Under the pieces are notes generated by a model. The model did no database searches and was not told the origin of the DNA. It saw nothing but the letters and a program-made list of their open reading frames with translations. From Actinomycetota bacterium (GTDB taxonomy: Bacteria > Actinomycetota > Acidimicrobiia > Acidimicrobiales > AC-25), in NCBI GenBank assembly GCA_005888395.1, contig VAXF01000150.1, forward strand, positions 1 through 6,134: 6,134 nucleotides of DNA. Reading direction: 5' to 3'. A program made the position numbers and the translations under genes. Every line of letters begins with the position of its first letter. Position 1 is the first letter of the stretch. Positions 1-5,931 of this stretch are shown here, in pieces.

Positions 1-301
1 CGCGGAGCTCGCGCGCCGCGGCCTCGGCTTCGGCGTCGAGCCGTTTCTCGTCCTCCCCGAGCGACCGGCTTTCCGCCGACAGCCGTTCGGCGGTCGCCTC
101 GTCACCGCCGCGACGCGCCTCGCCGACCTGCTTCGACAACGCCTTGACGCGGGCCCGGACGTCGTCGCGCTGCCGCGCCCGCTCCCGCTGCAGAACGTCG
201 AGAGCTGCGGCGCGGTCGAGGTCCGTCGTGTCGACGCCGCGTCGCGCAACAGCGGCCCTGAGGGCGTCGAGGTCGGTACGCAGGCGCCTGGGGTCGAGCA
301 C
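1..301 (-). CDS. serS: Seryl-tRNA synthetase, N-terminal part (partial, runs off left edge)
   Basis: The visible 100 residues begin V(M)LDPRRLRTDLDALRAAVARRG, the typical opening of class II seryl-tRNA synthetase, followed by a long charged, Ala/Arg/Glu-rich stretch (about residues 30-100). That stretch is the start of the antiparallel coiled-coil arm which, in this family, grips the long variable arm of tRNA-Ser. The enzyme charges tRNA-Ser with serine in the cytoplasm. The catalytic domain with class II motifs 1-3 lies outside the window. The GTG start (bases 301-299) was chosen because it places the family's conserved LDP N-terminus at residue 2 and has a strong Shine-Dalgarno AAGGAAGG (306-313) four bases upstream. 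The gene is divergent from the ABC exporter. The identification rests on N-terminal similarity only, but that pattern is characteristic. Confidence 0.9.
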   Translation of the reverse strand, partial: MLDPRRLRTDLDALRAAVARRGVDTTDLDRAAALDVLQRERARQRDDVRARVKALSKQVGEARRGGDEATAERLSAESRSLGEDEKRLDAEAEAAARELR

Positions 302-305
302 TGTG

Positions 306-313
306 CCTTCCTT
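306..313 (-). promoter_or_regulatory. Ribosome binding site of serS
   Basis: On the minus strand this reads AAGGAAGG, four bases before the GTG codon. It is among the clearest Shine-Dalgarno sequences in the window and supports a GTG rather than ATG start for serS. Confidence 0.75.
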
Positions 314-317
314 TCCC

Positions 318-337
318 GGCGGGGCCCCAACCCCGCC
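318..337. repeat. GC-rich stem-loop, proximal copy, in the serS/ABC divergent region
   Basis: A perfect 7-bp inverted repeat: arm GGCGGGG (318-324), loop CCCCAA (325-330), arm CCCCGCC (331-337). Read on the minus strand the loop is TTGGGG. It lies between the serS Shine-Dalgarno site and the larger stem-loop at 342-374, and would be in the serS 5' leader if transcription starts upstream of it. The structure is seen directly; any function is inferred. Confidence 0.55.
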
Positions 338-341
338 TCCT

Positions 342-374
342 CGCCGAAACGGGGACCCCCAACCCCGTTCGGCG
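342..374. repeat. Long GC-rich stem-loop, distal copy, in the serS/ABC divergent region
   Basis: The left arm (342-354, CGCCGAAACGGGG) pairs with the right arm (363-374, CCCCGTTCGGCG) over 12 bp with one bulged A; the loop is ACCCCCAA (355-362). On the minus strand the loop reads TTGGGGGT, nearly the loop of the neighbouring hairpin at 318-337, and the core CGGGG-loop-CCCCG is shared. There is no T-run on either side, so a simple intrinsic terminator is unlikely, and neither divergent gene needs one here. It could be a leader structure of serS or an operator-like site. Confidence 0.55.
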
Positions 375-384
375 CCGTGGACGG

Positions 385-394
385 ACGGTAGCGT
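385..394. promoter_or_regulatory. Possible overlapping divergent -10 elements
   Basis: TAGCGT (389-394) fits the TANNNT -10 pattern for the plus strand and lies eight bases before the GTG of the ABC ATPase. This would give a nearly leaderless transcript, consistent with the lack of a Shine-Dalgarno site there. On the minus strand the overlapping bases 390-385 read TACCGT, also TANNNT, which would start serS transcription just before the 342-374 hairpin. No convincing -35 box is visible for either, and such short matches arise by chance. Confidence 0.25.
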
Positions 395-402
395 GCCCGC
401 CC

Positions 403-1305
403 GTGCCCGCCGTCGAGGTTACGGACCTGGTGGTGCGCTACGACACGGTCACTGCGGTCGACGGCGTGTCGTTCACGGTCGACGCGGGCGAGCTCGTCGC
501 GCTACTGGGACCCAACGGGGCGGGCAAGACCAGCACCGTCGAGACGCTCGAGGGCTACCGGGTCGCGAGCGGCGGCCGGGCGCGCGTGCTCGGTCTCGAC
601 CCGCGACGCGACCATGCCGAGGTCGCCCGGCGGATCGGCGTGATGTTGCAGCGCGGCGGGGTGTACCCGGTCATGCGCCCCCTCGAGGCTCTCCGGCTGT
701 TCGCCGCCTACTACGACGAGCCCGCGGATCCCGACCAGCTGCTCGACCGGGTCGGGCTGCGCGGCGTCGCCGGCACGCCCTACCGCCGGCTCTCCGGCGG
801 CGAGCAGCAGCGTCTGTCGCTCGCCCTCGCTCTCGTCGGCCGGCCGGAGGTGGCCTTTCTCGACGAGCCCACCGCCGGCATGGACCCCGCCGCCCGCCGC
901 ACCCTCTGGGACGTGGTGCGCGAGCTGCGGGCCGGCGGCGTCTGCGTGCTACTGACGACCCACTACCTCGAGGAGGCGGAGCGCCTCGCCGACCGCGTGG
1001 TCATCGTCGACCACGGCCGGATCGTCGCCGAGGGCACCCCCGCCGAGCTGATGGCAGGAGGCGGCGACGAGGTCCGTTTCGCCGCGCCGCCGCACGTCGA
1101 CATGGCCGCGCTCGCCGAGCGCGTCGGCGGCGCCGTCGAGGAGGTCGCTCCCGGCGAGTACCGGGCCGGTGTCGCGCCTACGCCTGCCAACGTGGCGGCG
1201 ATCACCGCCTGGCTGGCGGAACGGGACCTTCCCCTCGCCGACCTGCGCGCCGGGCGCCAGACGCTCGAGGACGTGTTCCTCCGTCTCACGCGGGACGAGG
1301 CGTGA
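403..1305 (+). CDS. ABC-2 type exporter, ATP-binding subunit
   Basis: A 300-residue ATPase that would bind the inner face of the membrane and drive the permease encoded immediately downstream. All nucleotide-binding motifs are present: Walker A GPNGAGKTS (36-44), Q-loop glutamine Q83, signature LSGGE (130-134), Walker B VAFLDE (150-155) with catalytic E155, D-loop GMD (159-161) and switch histidine H187. Residues from about 225 to 300 form the extra C-terminal domain common in the DrrA/CcmA-like exporter ATPases, ending in the typical TLEDVFLRLT segment. The GTG start at 403 has no Shine-Dalgarno site and puts the standard N-terminal beta-strand (VEVTDLVVRY) at residue 4. The stop overlaps the start of the permease gene. 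The substrate cannot be read from the sequence. In mycobacteria, as I recall, a similar ATPase/permease pair lies next to a heme A synthase-like gene, so a link to respiratory assembly is possible but unproven. Confidence 0.95.
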   Translation: MPAVEVTDLVVRYDTVTAVDGVSFTVDAGELVALLGPNGAGKTSTVETLEGYRVASGGRARVLGLDPRRDHAEVARRIGVMLQRGGVYPVMRPLEALRLFAAYYDEPADPDQLLDRVGLRGVAGTPYRRLSGGEQQRLSLALALVGRPEVAFLDEPTAGMDPAARRTLWDVVRELRAGGVCVLLTTHYLEEAERLADRVVIVDHGRIVAEGTPAELMAGGGDEVRFAAPPHVDMAALAERVGGAVEEVAPGEYRAGVAPTPANVAAITAWLAERDLPLADLRAGRQTLEDVFLRLTRDEA

Positions 1306-2024
1306 GAAGACTGCGCGCTCAGACGCGCGCCGAGGTCGTCATGACCCTTCGACGCGGCGAGTCGGTACTGCTCACCCTGGGCATCCCGGTAATGCTGCTC
1401 GTGTTCTTCTCGCTGGTCGACGTGCTCCCCACCGGCCGGAAGCACCCGGTCGACTTCCTCGCCCCCGGCGTGCTCGCGCTCGCGGTGATGTCGACGGCGA
1501 TGGTCGGGCTCGGCATCGCCACCGGGTTCGAGCGCCAGTACGGCGTGCTCAAGCGCCTCGGCACGACGCCGCTCGGCCGGCCGACGCTGCTGGCGGCCAA
1601 GACGACGGCGATCCTCGCCGTCGAGCTCGTGCAGGTCGCTGTGCTCGTGCCGATCGCGCTGGCGCTCGGCTGGCACGCGGGCGGCAACGCCGCTCTCGCG
1701 CTGGTCGCGGTGCTGCTCGCGACCGCCGGCTTTGCCGGGCTCGGGTTGACGATGGCCGGGACGCTGCGGGCCGAGACCGTGCTGGCCGCCGCCAACGGCC
1801 TCTACCTGCTGCTGCTGCTGCTCGGCGGCATGGTCGTGCCCCTGTCGAAGCTGCCGAGCGGCCTGCGCGCCGTCGCCCGAGCCCTGCCGGCCGCCGCGCT
1901 CTCCGACGCGCTCCACGGCGCGCTCGCCGCCGGCCACCACGTGCCCGGCCGGGCCTGGTTGGTGCTGCTGGCCTGGGCCGTCGCCGCCCCCCTCGTGGCC
2001 GCCGTCACCTTCCGCTGGGAGTGA
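1302..2024 (+). CDS. ABC-2 type exporter, membrane permease subunit
   Basis: A 240-residue integral membrane protein with about six predicted helices: residues 23-42, 51-75, 103-124, 128-154, 162-181 and 217-237. This is the normal layout of the ABC2_membrane family (DrrB-like drug, lipid or polysaccharide exporters). Between helices 2 and 3 is a cytoplasmic segment, ERQYGVLKRLGTTPLGR, of the kind that in this family contacts the ATPase; the ERxxGxLKRLxxTPL pattern is characteristic. The GTG start at 1302 was chosen because it overlaps the ATPase stop as GTGA, the classic sign of translational coupling, and leaves a short basic cytoplasmic N-terminus. The reading frame stays open far upstream, but there it only shadows the ATPase gene. 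With the ATPase it should form a 2+2 exporter. The substrate is unknown. Confidence 0.93.
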   Translation: MRRLRAQTRAEVVMTLRRGESVLLTLGIPVMLLVFFSLVDVLPTGRKHPVDFLAPGVLALAVMSTAMVGLGIATGFERQYGVLKRLGTTPLGRPTLLAAKTTAILAVELVQVAVLVPIALALGWHAGGNAALALVAVLLATAGFAGLGLTMAGTLRAETVLAAANGLYLLLLLLGGMVVPLSKLPSGLRAVARALPAAALSDALHGALAAGHHVPGRAWLVLLAWAVAAPLVAAVTFRWE

Positions 2025-2037
2025 CTGCTTGCAGTCA
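2022..2037. terminator. Palindrome containing both convergent stop codons; possible bidirectional terminator
   Basis: TGACTGC-TT-GCAGTCA is a perfect inverted repeat. The first TGA (2022-2024) is the permease stop, and the complement of the final TCA (2037-2035) is the CtaG stop. In plus-strand RNA it folds as a 6-bp stem closed by G-C around a CUUG loop, a known stable tetraloop; in minus-strand RNA the loop is CAAG. No U-run follows on either strand, so efficient intrinsic termination is uncertain. It is the only hairpin I see at the junction of these convergent operons. Confidence 0.4.
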
Positions 2038-2898
2038 GGCGGCCGGCGGTGGACCGACCTGCTTGAGCTCGCGCTCGACGTCCTCCCAGAGCAGCGCGCC
2101 CTCGCCGCGCTCCTCCTGGTAGGCCCAGCGGAAGAAGATCGAGGCGATGAAGCCCCACAGGATGAACCCGCCGCCGACCTTCATCAGCAGGCCCGCGACG
2201 CGCTGGTCGTCGATCGTCGTGATCCCCCACAGCTTCGGCAGGTGGGCGTAGGCCTTGTAGAGCGGGCCGTCGGAGAGCGTGAGGAACGACGCCGGCACCG
2301 TCGGCACCAGCGACTGCAGGAACAGGTAGAACATCTGCGCCGCGGCGTTGAGGCGCGGCAGCTCGGGCAGCGGGCTGAGCACCGGGAACCACATCAGCGT
2401 CGCCGTGGTCATGAGCAGCGCATGCAGCCCGAAGTGCGCCCACTCGTCGTGCAGCGACACCGTCACCATCGCCGGCCAGTGGGTGACGACGATCGTGACG
2501 TTGAAGAGAACCAGGGCGACGAACGGCTTCGTCAACCGGCGCATGATCGGCATGAGACGGAACCGCTCGAGCGCGCCCCGCGCCAGCCAGTCGGGCGTAC
2601 CGAGGAGCAGCAGCGGCGGCGCGACGAGCGACAGCAGGATGTGCTGGACCATGTGCACGCTGTAGAGCGAGCGCTCGGCGATGTCGTGGATGGGCCAGTC
2701 GGCGGCGACCCACGTCGCCACCACCCCGGCAGAGAACGTGACCACCTGGGCGCGGCTCGCCCGCTCCCCTTCCGGACGGAAACGCCGCAGCCCCACGAGG
2801 TACAGCCCTTCCATGGCCGCCACGACCAGCCAGACCGTGGGGTGGACGTGCCAGGGTGGGAAGCGGGCGCGCGCGACGGCGAGCACCCCGACGGTCAT
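2035..2898 (-). CDS. ctaG: Cytochrome c oxidase assembly protein, caa3 CtaG family
   Basis: A 287-residue membrane protein with about seven predicted helices (near residues 20-37, 51-69, 84-100, 126-142, 156-175, 185-204 and 238-258). It matches the caa3_CtaG family in its HMVQHILLSLVAPPLLLLG block (82-100; His82 and His86), a TH-WP pair at 139-142, H155 and H159 in the next helix, and the C-terminal DQRVAGLLMKVGGG block (231-244). In Bacillus subtilis CtaG is needed for active caa3 oxidase. It is not related to Cox11, which is also called CtaG in some bacteria. The ATG at 2898 overlaps the subunit IV stop as ATGA. No Shine-Dalgarno site is visible, so translation is probably coupled. The frame is open farther upstream, but that stretch shadows subunit IV. 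It is the last gene of the oxidase operon and converges on the ABC permease. Confidence 0.92.
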   Translation of the reverse strand: MTVGVLAVARARFPPWHVHPTVWLVVAAMEGLYLVGLRRFRPEGERASRAQVVTFSAGVVATWVAADWPIHDIAERSLYSVHMVQHILLSLVAPPLLLLGTPDWLARGALERFRLMPIMRRLTKPFVALVLFNVTIVVTHWPAMVTVSLHDEWAHFGLHALLMTTATLMWFPVLSPLPELPRLNAAAQMFYLFLQSLVPTVPASFLTLSDGPLYKAYAHLPKLWGITTIDDQRVAGLLMKVGGGFILWGFIASIFFRWAYQEERGEGALLWEDVERELKQVGPPPAA

Positions 2899-3284
2899 TG
2901 CGACGCCGTGGGGCTCGGCACGTTGACGTGCGGCGTCACGTGCCGGTTGGTGAGGAAGACGCCGAAGGAGAGCAGCACGATCGTGTAGACGGTGATGGCG
3001 AGTGCGATGCCGGTGATGAAGACCCGCCTGAACAGCCGGCTGTCGAAGCGCAGGTGCATGAAGAAGGCGGCGACGAGCGAGAACTTCACCACCGCCATCA
3101 CCAACAGGATGACCACCATCGCCAGCTTGGCGAGGCTCAGGTAGTACACCGTCACCTCGGCGGCAGTGACGATCGCCAATGCAATGGCGATCTGGATGTA
3201 GCGCCACTCCGAGGGGTGCGCGTGCTCCTCGGCCGGGACCGGGTGCTCGTCCGACGGCGACGGCTGGGTGGCGGTGTCGGTCAT
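2895..3284 (-). CDS. ctaF: Cytochrome c oxidase subunit IV, bacterial COX4_pro type
   Basis: A 129-residue protein with a hydrophilic, His/Glu/Pro-rich N-terminus (1-26) and three predicted membrane helices (about 29-49, 52-77 and 87-111). The end of helix 2 carries KFSLVAAFFMHLRFD (67-81), the hallmark of the small subunit IV of bacterial caa3 and bo3 oxidases. This subunit does not bind cofactors; in related enzymes it helps assembly or stability of the core. The ATG at 3284 shares its A with the TGA of subunit III (TGATG), and the stop overlaps ctaG as ATGA. The Shine-Dalgarno match is poor, so coupled translation is likely. This family differs from the four-helix subunit IV known from mycobacteria and Streptomyces. 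The assignment is secure at family level; the symbol follows the Bacillus naming. Confidence 0.9.
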   Translation of the reverse strand: MTDTATQPSPSDEHPVPAEEHAHPSEWRYIQIAIALAIVTAAEVTVYYLSLAKLAMVVILLVMAVVKFSLVAAFFMHLRFDSRLFRRVFITGIALAITVYTIVLLSFGVFLTNRHVTPHVNVPSPTASQ

Positions 3285-3904
3285 CAGCTCGGGATCAGGT
3301 AGACGACGGTGAAGATCACGATCCACACCACGTCGACGAAGTGCCAGTAGAGGCCTATGAGCTCGACGGTCTCGGCGTTCTCGGGCCCGAGCTTCCCCCG
3401 CAGCGACAGCCCGAACAGCGAGAGCAGCATCACGATGCCGATGGTCACGTGGGCGCCGTGGAAGCCGGTGAGAACGAAGAAGCTGCTGCCGAAGAGGTTG
3501 GTGTGCAGGGTGAGGCCCTGGCGCACGAACGACGTGAACTCGTAGGCCTGCCCACCGACGAAGGTCATGCCCAGGAGCGCGGTGGCGAGCAGCCACACCC
3601 GCATCCGGCGGGTGTCGCCGCGCTGCACGGCGGCGAGGGCGAGCACCATCGTGAGGCTGCTCATCAGCAGCACGAACGAGCTCACCGACGTGTAGGGGAT
3701 GTCGTAGATCTGGTGGGGATAGGGCCCCACGATGCTGCGCCCGCGGTAGAGCAGGTAGGTCGAGATCAGGGCACCGAAGAGCAGGCACTCGGAGGCCAGG
3801 AACGCCCAGACCGCGAGCTTGACGTTGGACAGTCCCGTGCTCGTGGCATGCGGTGTGGCCTCGTGTGTGCGAGTCGTCGCGGCACTCGTGGCGAGAGCGC
3901 TCAT
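3284..3904 (-). CDS. ctaE: Cytochrome c oxidase subunit III
   Basis: A 206-residue subunit III of the short, five-helix bacterial form. Recognisable blocks are the first helix with FLASECLLFGALIS (35-48; conserved E39), GQAYEF (118-123), SFFVLTGFHGAHVTIG (141-156; H149 and H152) and the C-terminal YWHFVDVVWIVIF (186-198; H188 and D191). Subunit III carries no metal; in the oxidase it binds lipid and keeps proton uptake into the D-channel of subunit I fast and stable. The ATG at 3904 overlaps the subunit I stop as ATGA and has a GGAAGG Shine-Dalgarno site (3914-3919) nine bases upstream, inside the subunit I gene. The first 25 residues are Ala/Thr-rich and hydrophilic. A quinol-oxidase subunit III is an alternative by sequence, but the linked subunit II with cytochrome c argues for a cytochrome c oxidase. 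Confidence 0.97.
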   Translation of the reverse strand: MSALATSAATTRTHEATPHATSTGLSNVKLAVWAFLASECLLFGALISTYLLYRGRSIVGPYPHQIYDIPYTSVSSFVLLMSSLTMVLALAAVQRGDTRRMRVWLLATALLGMTFVGGQAYEFTSFVRQGLTLHTNLFGSSFFVLTGFHGAHVTIGIVMLLSLFGLSLRGKLGPENAETVELIGLYWHFVDVVWIVIFTVVYLIPS

Positions 3905-5910
3905 TCTGAGCCGCCTTCCGTACCGCCGGCGGTGAGCGCCGGGACGGGCTCGGGCTCGCCGTCGCCGTCGGGGTGGTCGGGCTCGCCATGGGCCTCGATC
4001 TCGACCTCGGGCTCCGTCGGCGGCTCGAGCGCCCACGCGTACACGCCGGTCAGCAGCACCAGCAGGCCGATCACGTCGACCCAGATGAGGTGGTAGATGA
4101 GGCCGTAGCCGATGATCGGCAGCCCGAGCGCCGCCACGAGCGGGAAGTACGACGGCGAGGGCATGTGCACGTGGACCTCGCCCGCCTCCTGATCCTCCTC
4201 GGTAGAGGCTACGGGCGGCACCGGCATGACCTTGCCGTCCTCGTCCTCGACGTACTTCCGGCGCCAGAGGTCGTCGCGCGAGTGGACCACGGGGATCTCG
4301 GCGAAGTTGTAGGGCGGCGGCGGCGACGACGTGGCCCACTCGAGGGTGCGGGCGTCCCATGGGTCGTCGCCCGCGGCGACCTGCGCCCGCTTGCTCCGCC
4401 ACACGTTGACGATGAACAGGAACACGGAGAAGGCGATGATGAAGGCGCCGATCGTCTCGATGAAGTTCCACGTGCTCCAACCCATCCCCGGCGCGTACCG
4501 GTAGATCCGGCGCGGCATCCCCTGGAGCCCCAGGATGTGCATGGGCCCGAAGGTGGCGTTGAAGCCGATGAGCATCAGCCAGAACTGGACTTTGCCGATG
4601 CGGTCGTTGAGTGAGTAGCCGAACACCTTCGGCCACCAGTAGTAGAAGCCGGCGAAGAGCCCGAACATCGAGCCGCCGAACAGCACGTAGTGGAAGTGGG
4701 CGACGATGTAATAGGTGTCGGTCTGCTGCGTGTCGGCGGGCACGATCGAGTGGGTGACGCCGCTGAGCCCGCCGATGACGAACATCGTCACGAAGCCGAC
4801 GGCCATCAGGAAGGGCGTCTTCGCTCTGACCGAGCCGCCCGCGATCGTTGCCAGCCAGTTGAAGATCTTCACGCCCGTGGGCACGGCGATGAGCATGGTC
4901 GATATGGCGAAGCCCGACGTCGCGACCGGCCCGAGACCGGCGGCGAACATGTGGTGGGCCCACACACCCCATCCCATGAAGCCGATGGCGATGCCGGAGA
5001 ACACGACGAACGGGTAGCCGAAGAGCGGCTTCCGGCTGAACACCGGTAGCACTTCGGACACGACACCCATCGCCGGCAGGATGAGGATGTAGACCTCCGG
5101 ATGGCCGAAGAGCCAGAAGAGGTGCTGCCAGAGCAGCGGATCACCCCCCGCGCTGACGTTGAAGAAGTTGGTGCCGAAGAGCCGGTCGAACGTGAGCAGC
5201 ACGAGGGCCACGGCGATCACTGGCATGGCGAACAGCAGGAGGAAGTTCACGACCAGCGTCATCCACGTGAACACGGGCATGCGCATGAAGCTCATCCCGG
5301 GCGCGCGCATATTGATGATGGTGACGATCAGGTTGACGGCGCTCGTGAGCGACGCGATGCCAAGGATCTGGATGCCGAGGACGTAGAAGTCGATGTTGTG
5401 GCCCGGGGCGAACTGGTGCGCGCTGAGCGGCGCGTAGTTGAACCAACCGCCATTGGGTGCCCCGCCCAGCAGGAAGCTGCTGTAGAGGAAGAGCCCGCCG
5501 ATGACGAAGACCCAGTAGCCGAAGGCGTTGAGGCGCGGAAAGGCCACGTCGCGGGCGCCGATCTGCAGCGGGACGATGTAGTTGGCGAAGCCGTTCGAGA
5601 GGGGCATCACCACCAGGAAGATCATGGTGAGCCCGTGCATCGTGAAGATCTGGTTGTAGGCCTCGGCGCTGAGCACGTGGCCGTTGGGCCGGGCCAGCTG
5701 GAGCCGGATGAGCAGCGCCTCCAGCCCGCCGACGATGAAGAAGACGAACGCCGTGGCGCCGTAGAGGATCCCGATCTTCTTGTGGTCGATCGTGGTGAAC
5801 CAGCTCCACGCGCCCGTGGTGGCGTGCGGACGGCGGAGGGCCGCCGCCGACGGGGCGGCCGTCTCGACGAGGGTCGCTTCGGCGATCGGTTCGCGCTCGA
5901 CGATGGCCAT
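3901..5910 (-). CDS. ctaD: Cytochrome c oxidase subunit I, A1 type, with C-terminal two-helix extension
   Basis: This 669-residue catalytic subunit reduces oxygen to water and pumps protons across the cytoplasmic membrane. Heme a ligands are H92 and H407, the heme a3 ligand is H405 (in VAHFHYVL), and CuB ligands are H270, H319 and H320. Y274, in HPEVY, is the tyrosine cross-linked to H270 in this family. D-channel residues N110, D121, N128 and E272 are present with the spacing of proton-pumping A1 oxidases, and K-channel K348 is in PTGVKIFNW. The twelve-helix core ends near residue 505. Then come a hydrophilic linker (about 506-585), two further helices (about 587-607 and 609-628) and an acidic Pro/Glu/Asp tail (629-669); core-only subunits are usually about 530-560 residues. 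The ATG at 5910 has AAGGGAG (5917-5923) six bases upstream and lies 21 bases after the subunit II stop. The gene overlaps ctaE by four bases. Confidence 0.99.
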   Translation of the reverse strand: MAIVEREPIAEATLVETAAPSAAALRRPHATTGAWSWFTTIDHKKIGILYGATAFVFFIVGGLEALLIRLQLARPNGHVLSAEAYNQIFTMHGLTMIFLVVMPLSNGFANYIVPLQIGARDVAFPRLNAFGYWVFVIGGLFLYSSFLLGGAPNGGWFNYAPLSAHQFAPGHNIDFYVLGIQILGIASLTSAVNLIVTIINMRAPGMSFMRMPVFTWMTLVVNFLLLFAMPVIAVALVLLTFDRLFGTNFFNVSAGGDPLLWQHLFWLFGHPEVYILILPAMGVVSEVLPVFSRKPLFGYPFVVFSGIAIGFMGWGVWAHHMFAAGLGPVATSGFAISTMLIAVPTGVKIFNWLATIAGGSVRAKTPFLMAVGFVTMFVIGGLSGVTHSIVPADTQQTDTYYIVAHFHYVLFGGSMFGLFAGFYYWWPKVFGYSLNDRIGKVQFWLMLIGFNATFGPMHILGLQGMPRRIYRYAPGMGWSTWNFIETIGAFIIAFSVFLFIVNVWRSKRAQVAAGDDPWDARTLEWATSSPPPPYNFAEIPVVHSRDDLWRRKYVEDEDGKVMPVPPVASTEEDQEAGEVHVHMPSPSYFPLVAALGLPIIGYGLIYHLIWVDVIGLLVLLTGVYAWALEPPTEPEVEIEAHGEPDHPDGDGEPEPVPALTAGGTEGGSE
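3904..4164 (-). other. C-terminal extension of subunit I, resembling half of the actinobacterial CtaF
   Basis: These are residues 583-669 of CtaD. The segment starts MPSPSYFPLVAALGLPI, spans two hydrophobic helices and ends GVYAWALEPPTEPE before an acidic tail. From memory, the C-terminal half of the mycobacterial four-helix subunit IV has the same outline: a SPxSWWP motif, two helices, then an EYYVGPE-type ending. The similarity is therefore suggestive of a domain shared with, or derived from, that subunit, but I could not align them with a tool. Confidence 0.5.
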
Positions 5911-5916
5911 CCGGGT

Positions 5917-5923
5917 CTCCCTT
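5917..5923 (-). promoter_or_regulatory. Ribosome binding site of ctaD
   Basis: The minus strand reads AAGGGAG six bases before the ATG at 5910, and a second purine-rich site, AAGGAG (5925-5930), lies just upstream. The good site fits independent, strong initiation of the catalytic subunit within the only non-overlapping gap (21 bases) of the visible operon. Confidence 0.65.
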
Positions 5924-5931
5924 GCTCCTTG

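Noticed and set aside
302..402. T-box or other known riboswitch for serS
   Set aside because: The region is too short, and I could not see a T-box sequence or a terminator/antiterminator pair with a U-run. Only the simple twin hairpins are supported.
144..1301. Open frame in front of the permease, in the same frame, giving a possible 626-residue protein
   Set aside because: The upstream part is Arg/Pro-rich with no domain and runs through the ATPase gene in another frame. The GTGA overlap at 1302 gives the natural permease start.
1806..1820. Five consecutive CTG triplets
   Set aside because: They encode a leucine run in a permease membrane helix; five units are expected from codon bias and not evidence of a functional repeat.
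963..1940. Long minus-strand open frame opposite the ABC genes
   Set aside because: Its product is Gln/Arg/His/Glu-rich and without domains or membrane pattern, as expected for the complement of high-GC genes with strong third-position bias.
2899..3207. Possible 103-residue N-terminal extension of CtaG
   Set aside because: The extension overlaps the subunit IV gene completely, has no CtaG-like sequence, and the ATGA overlap start at 2898 begins close to the first conserved helix.
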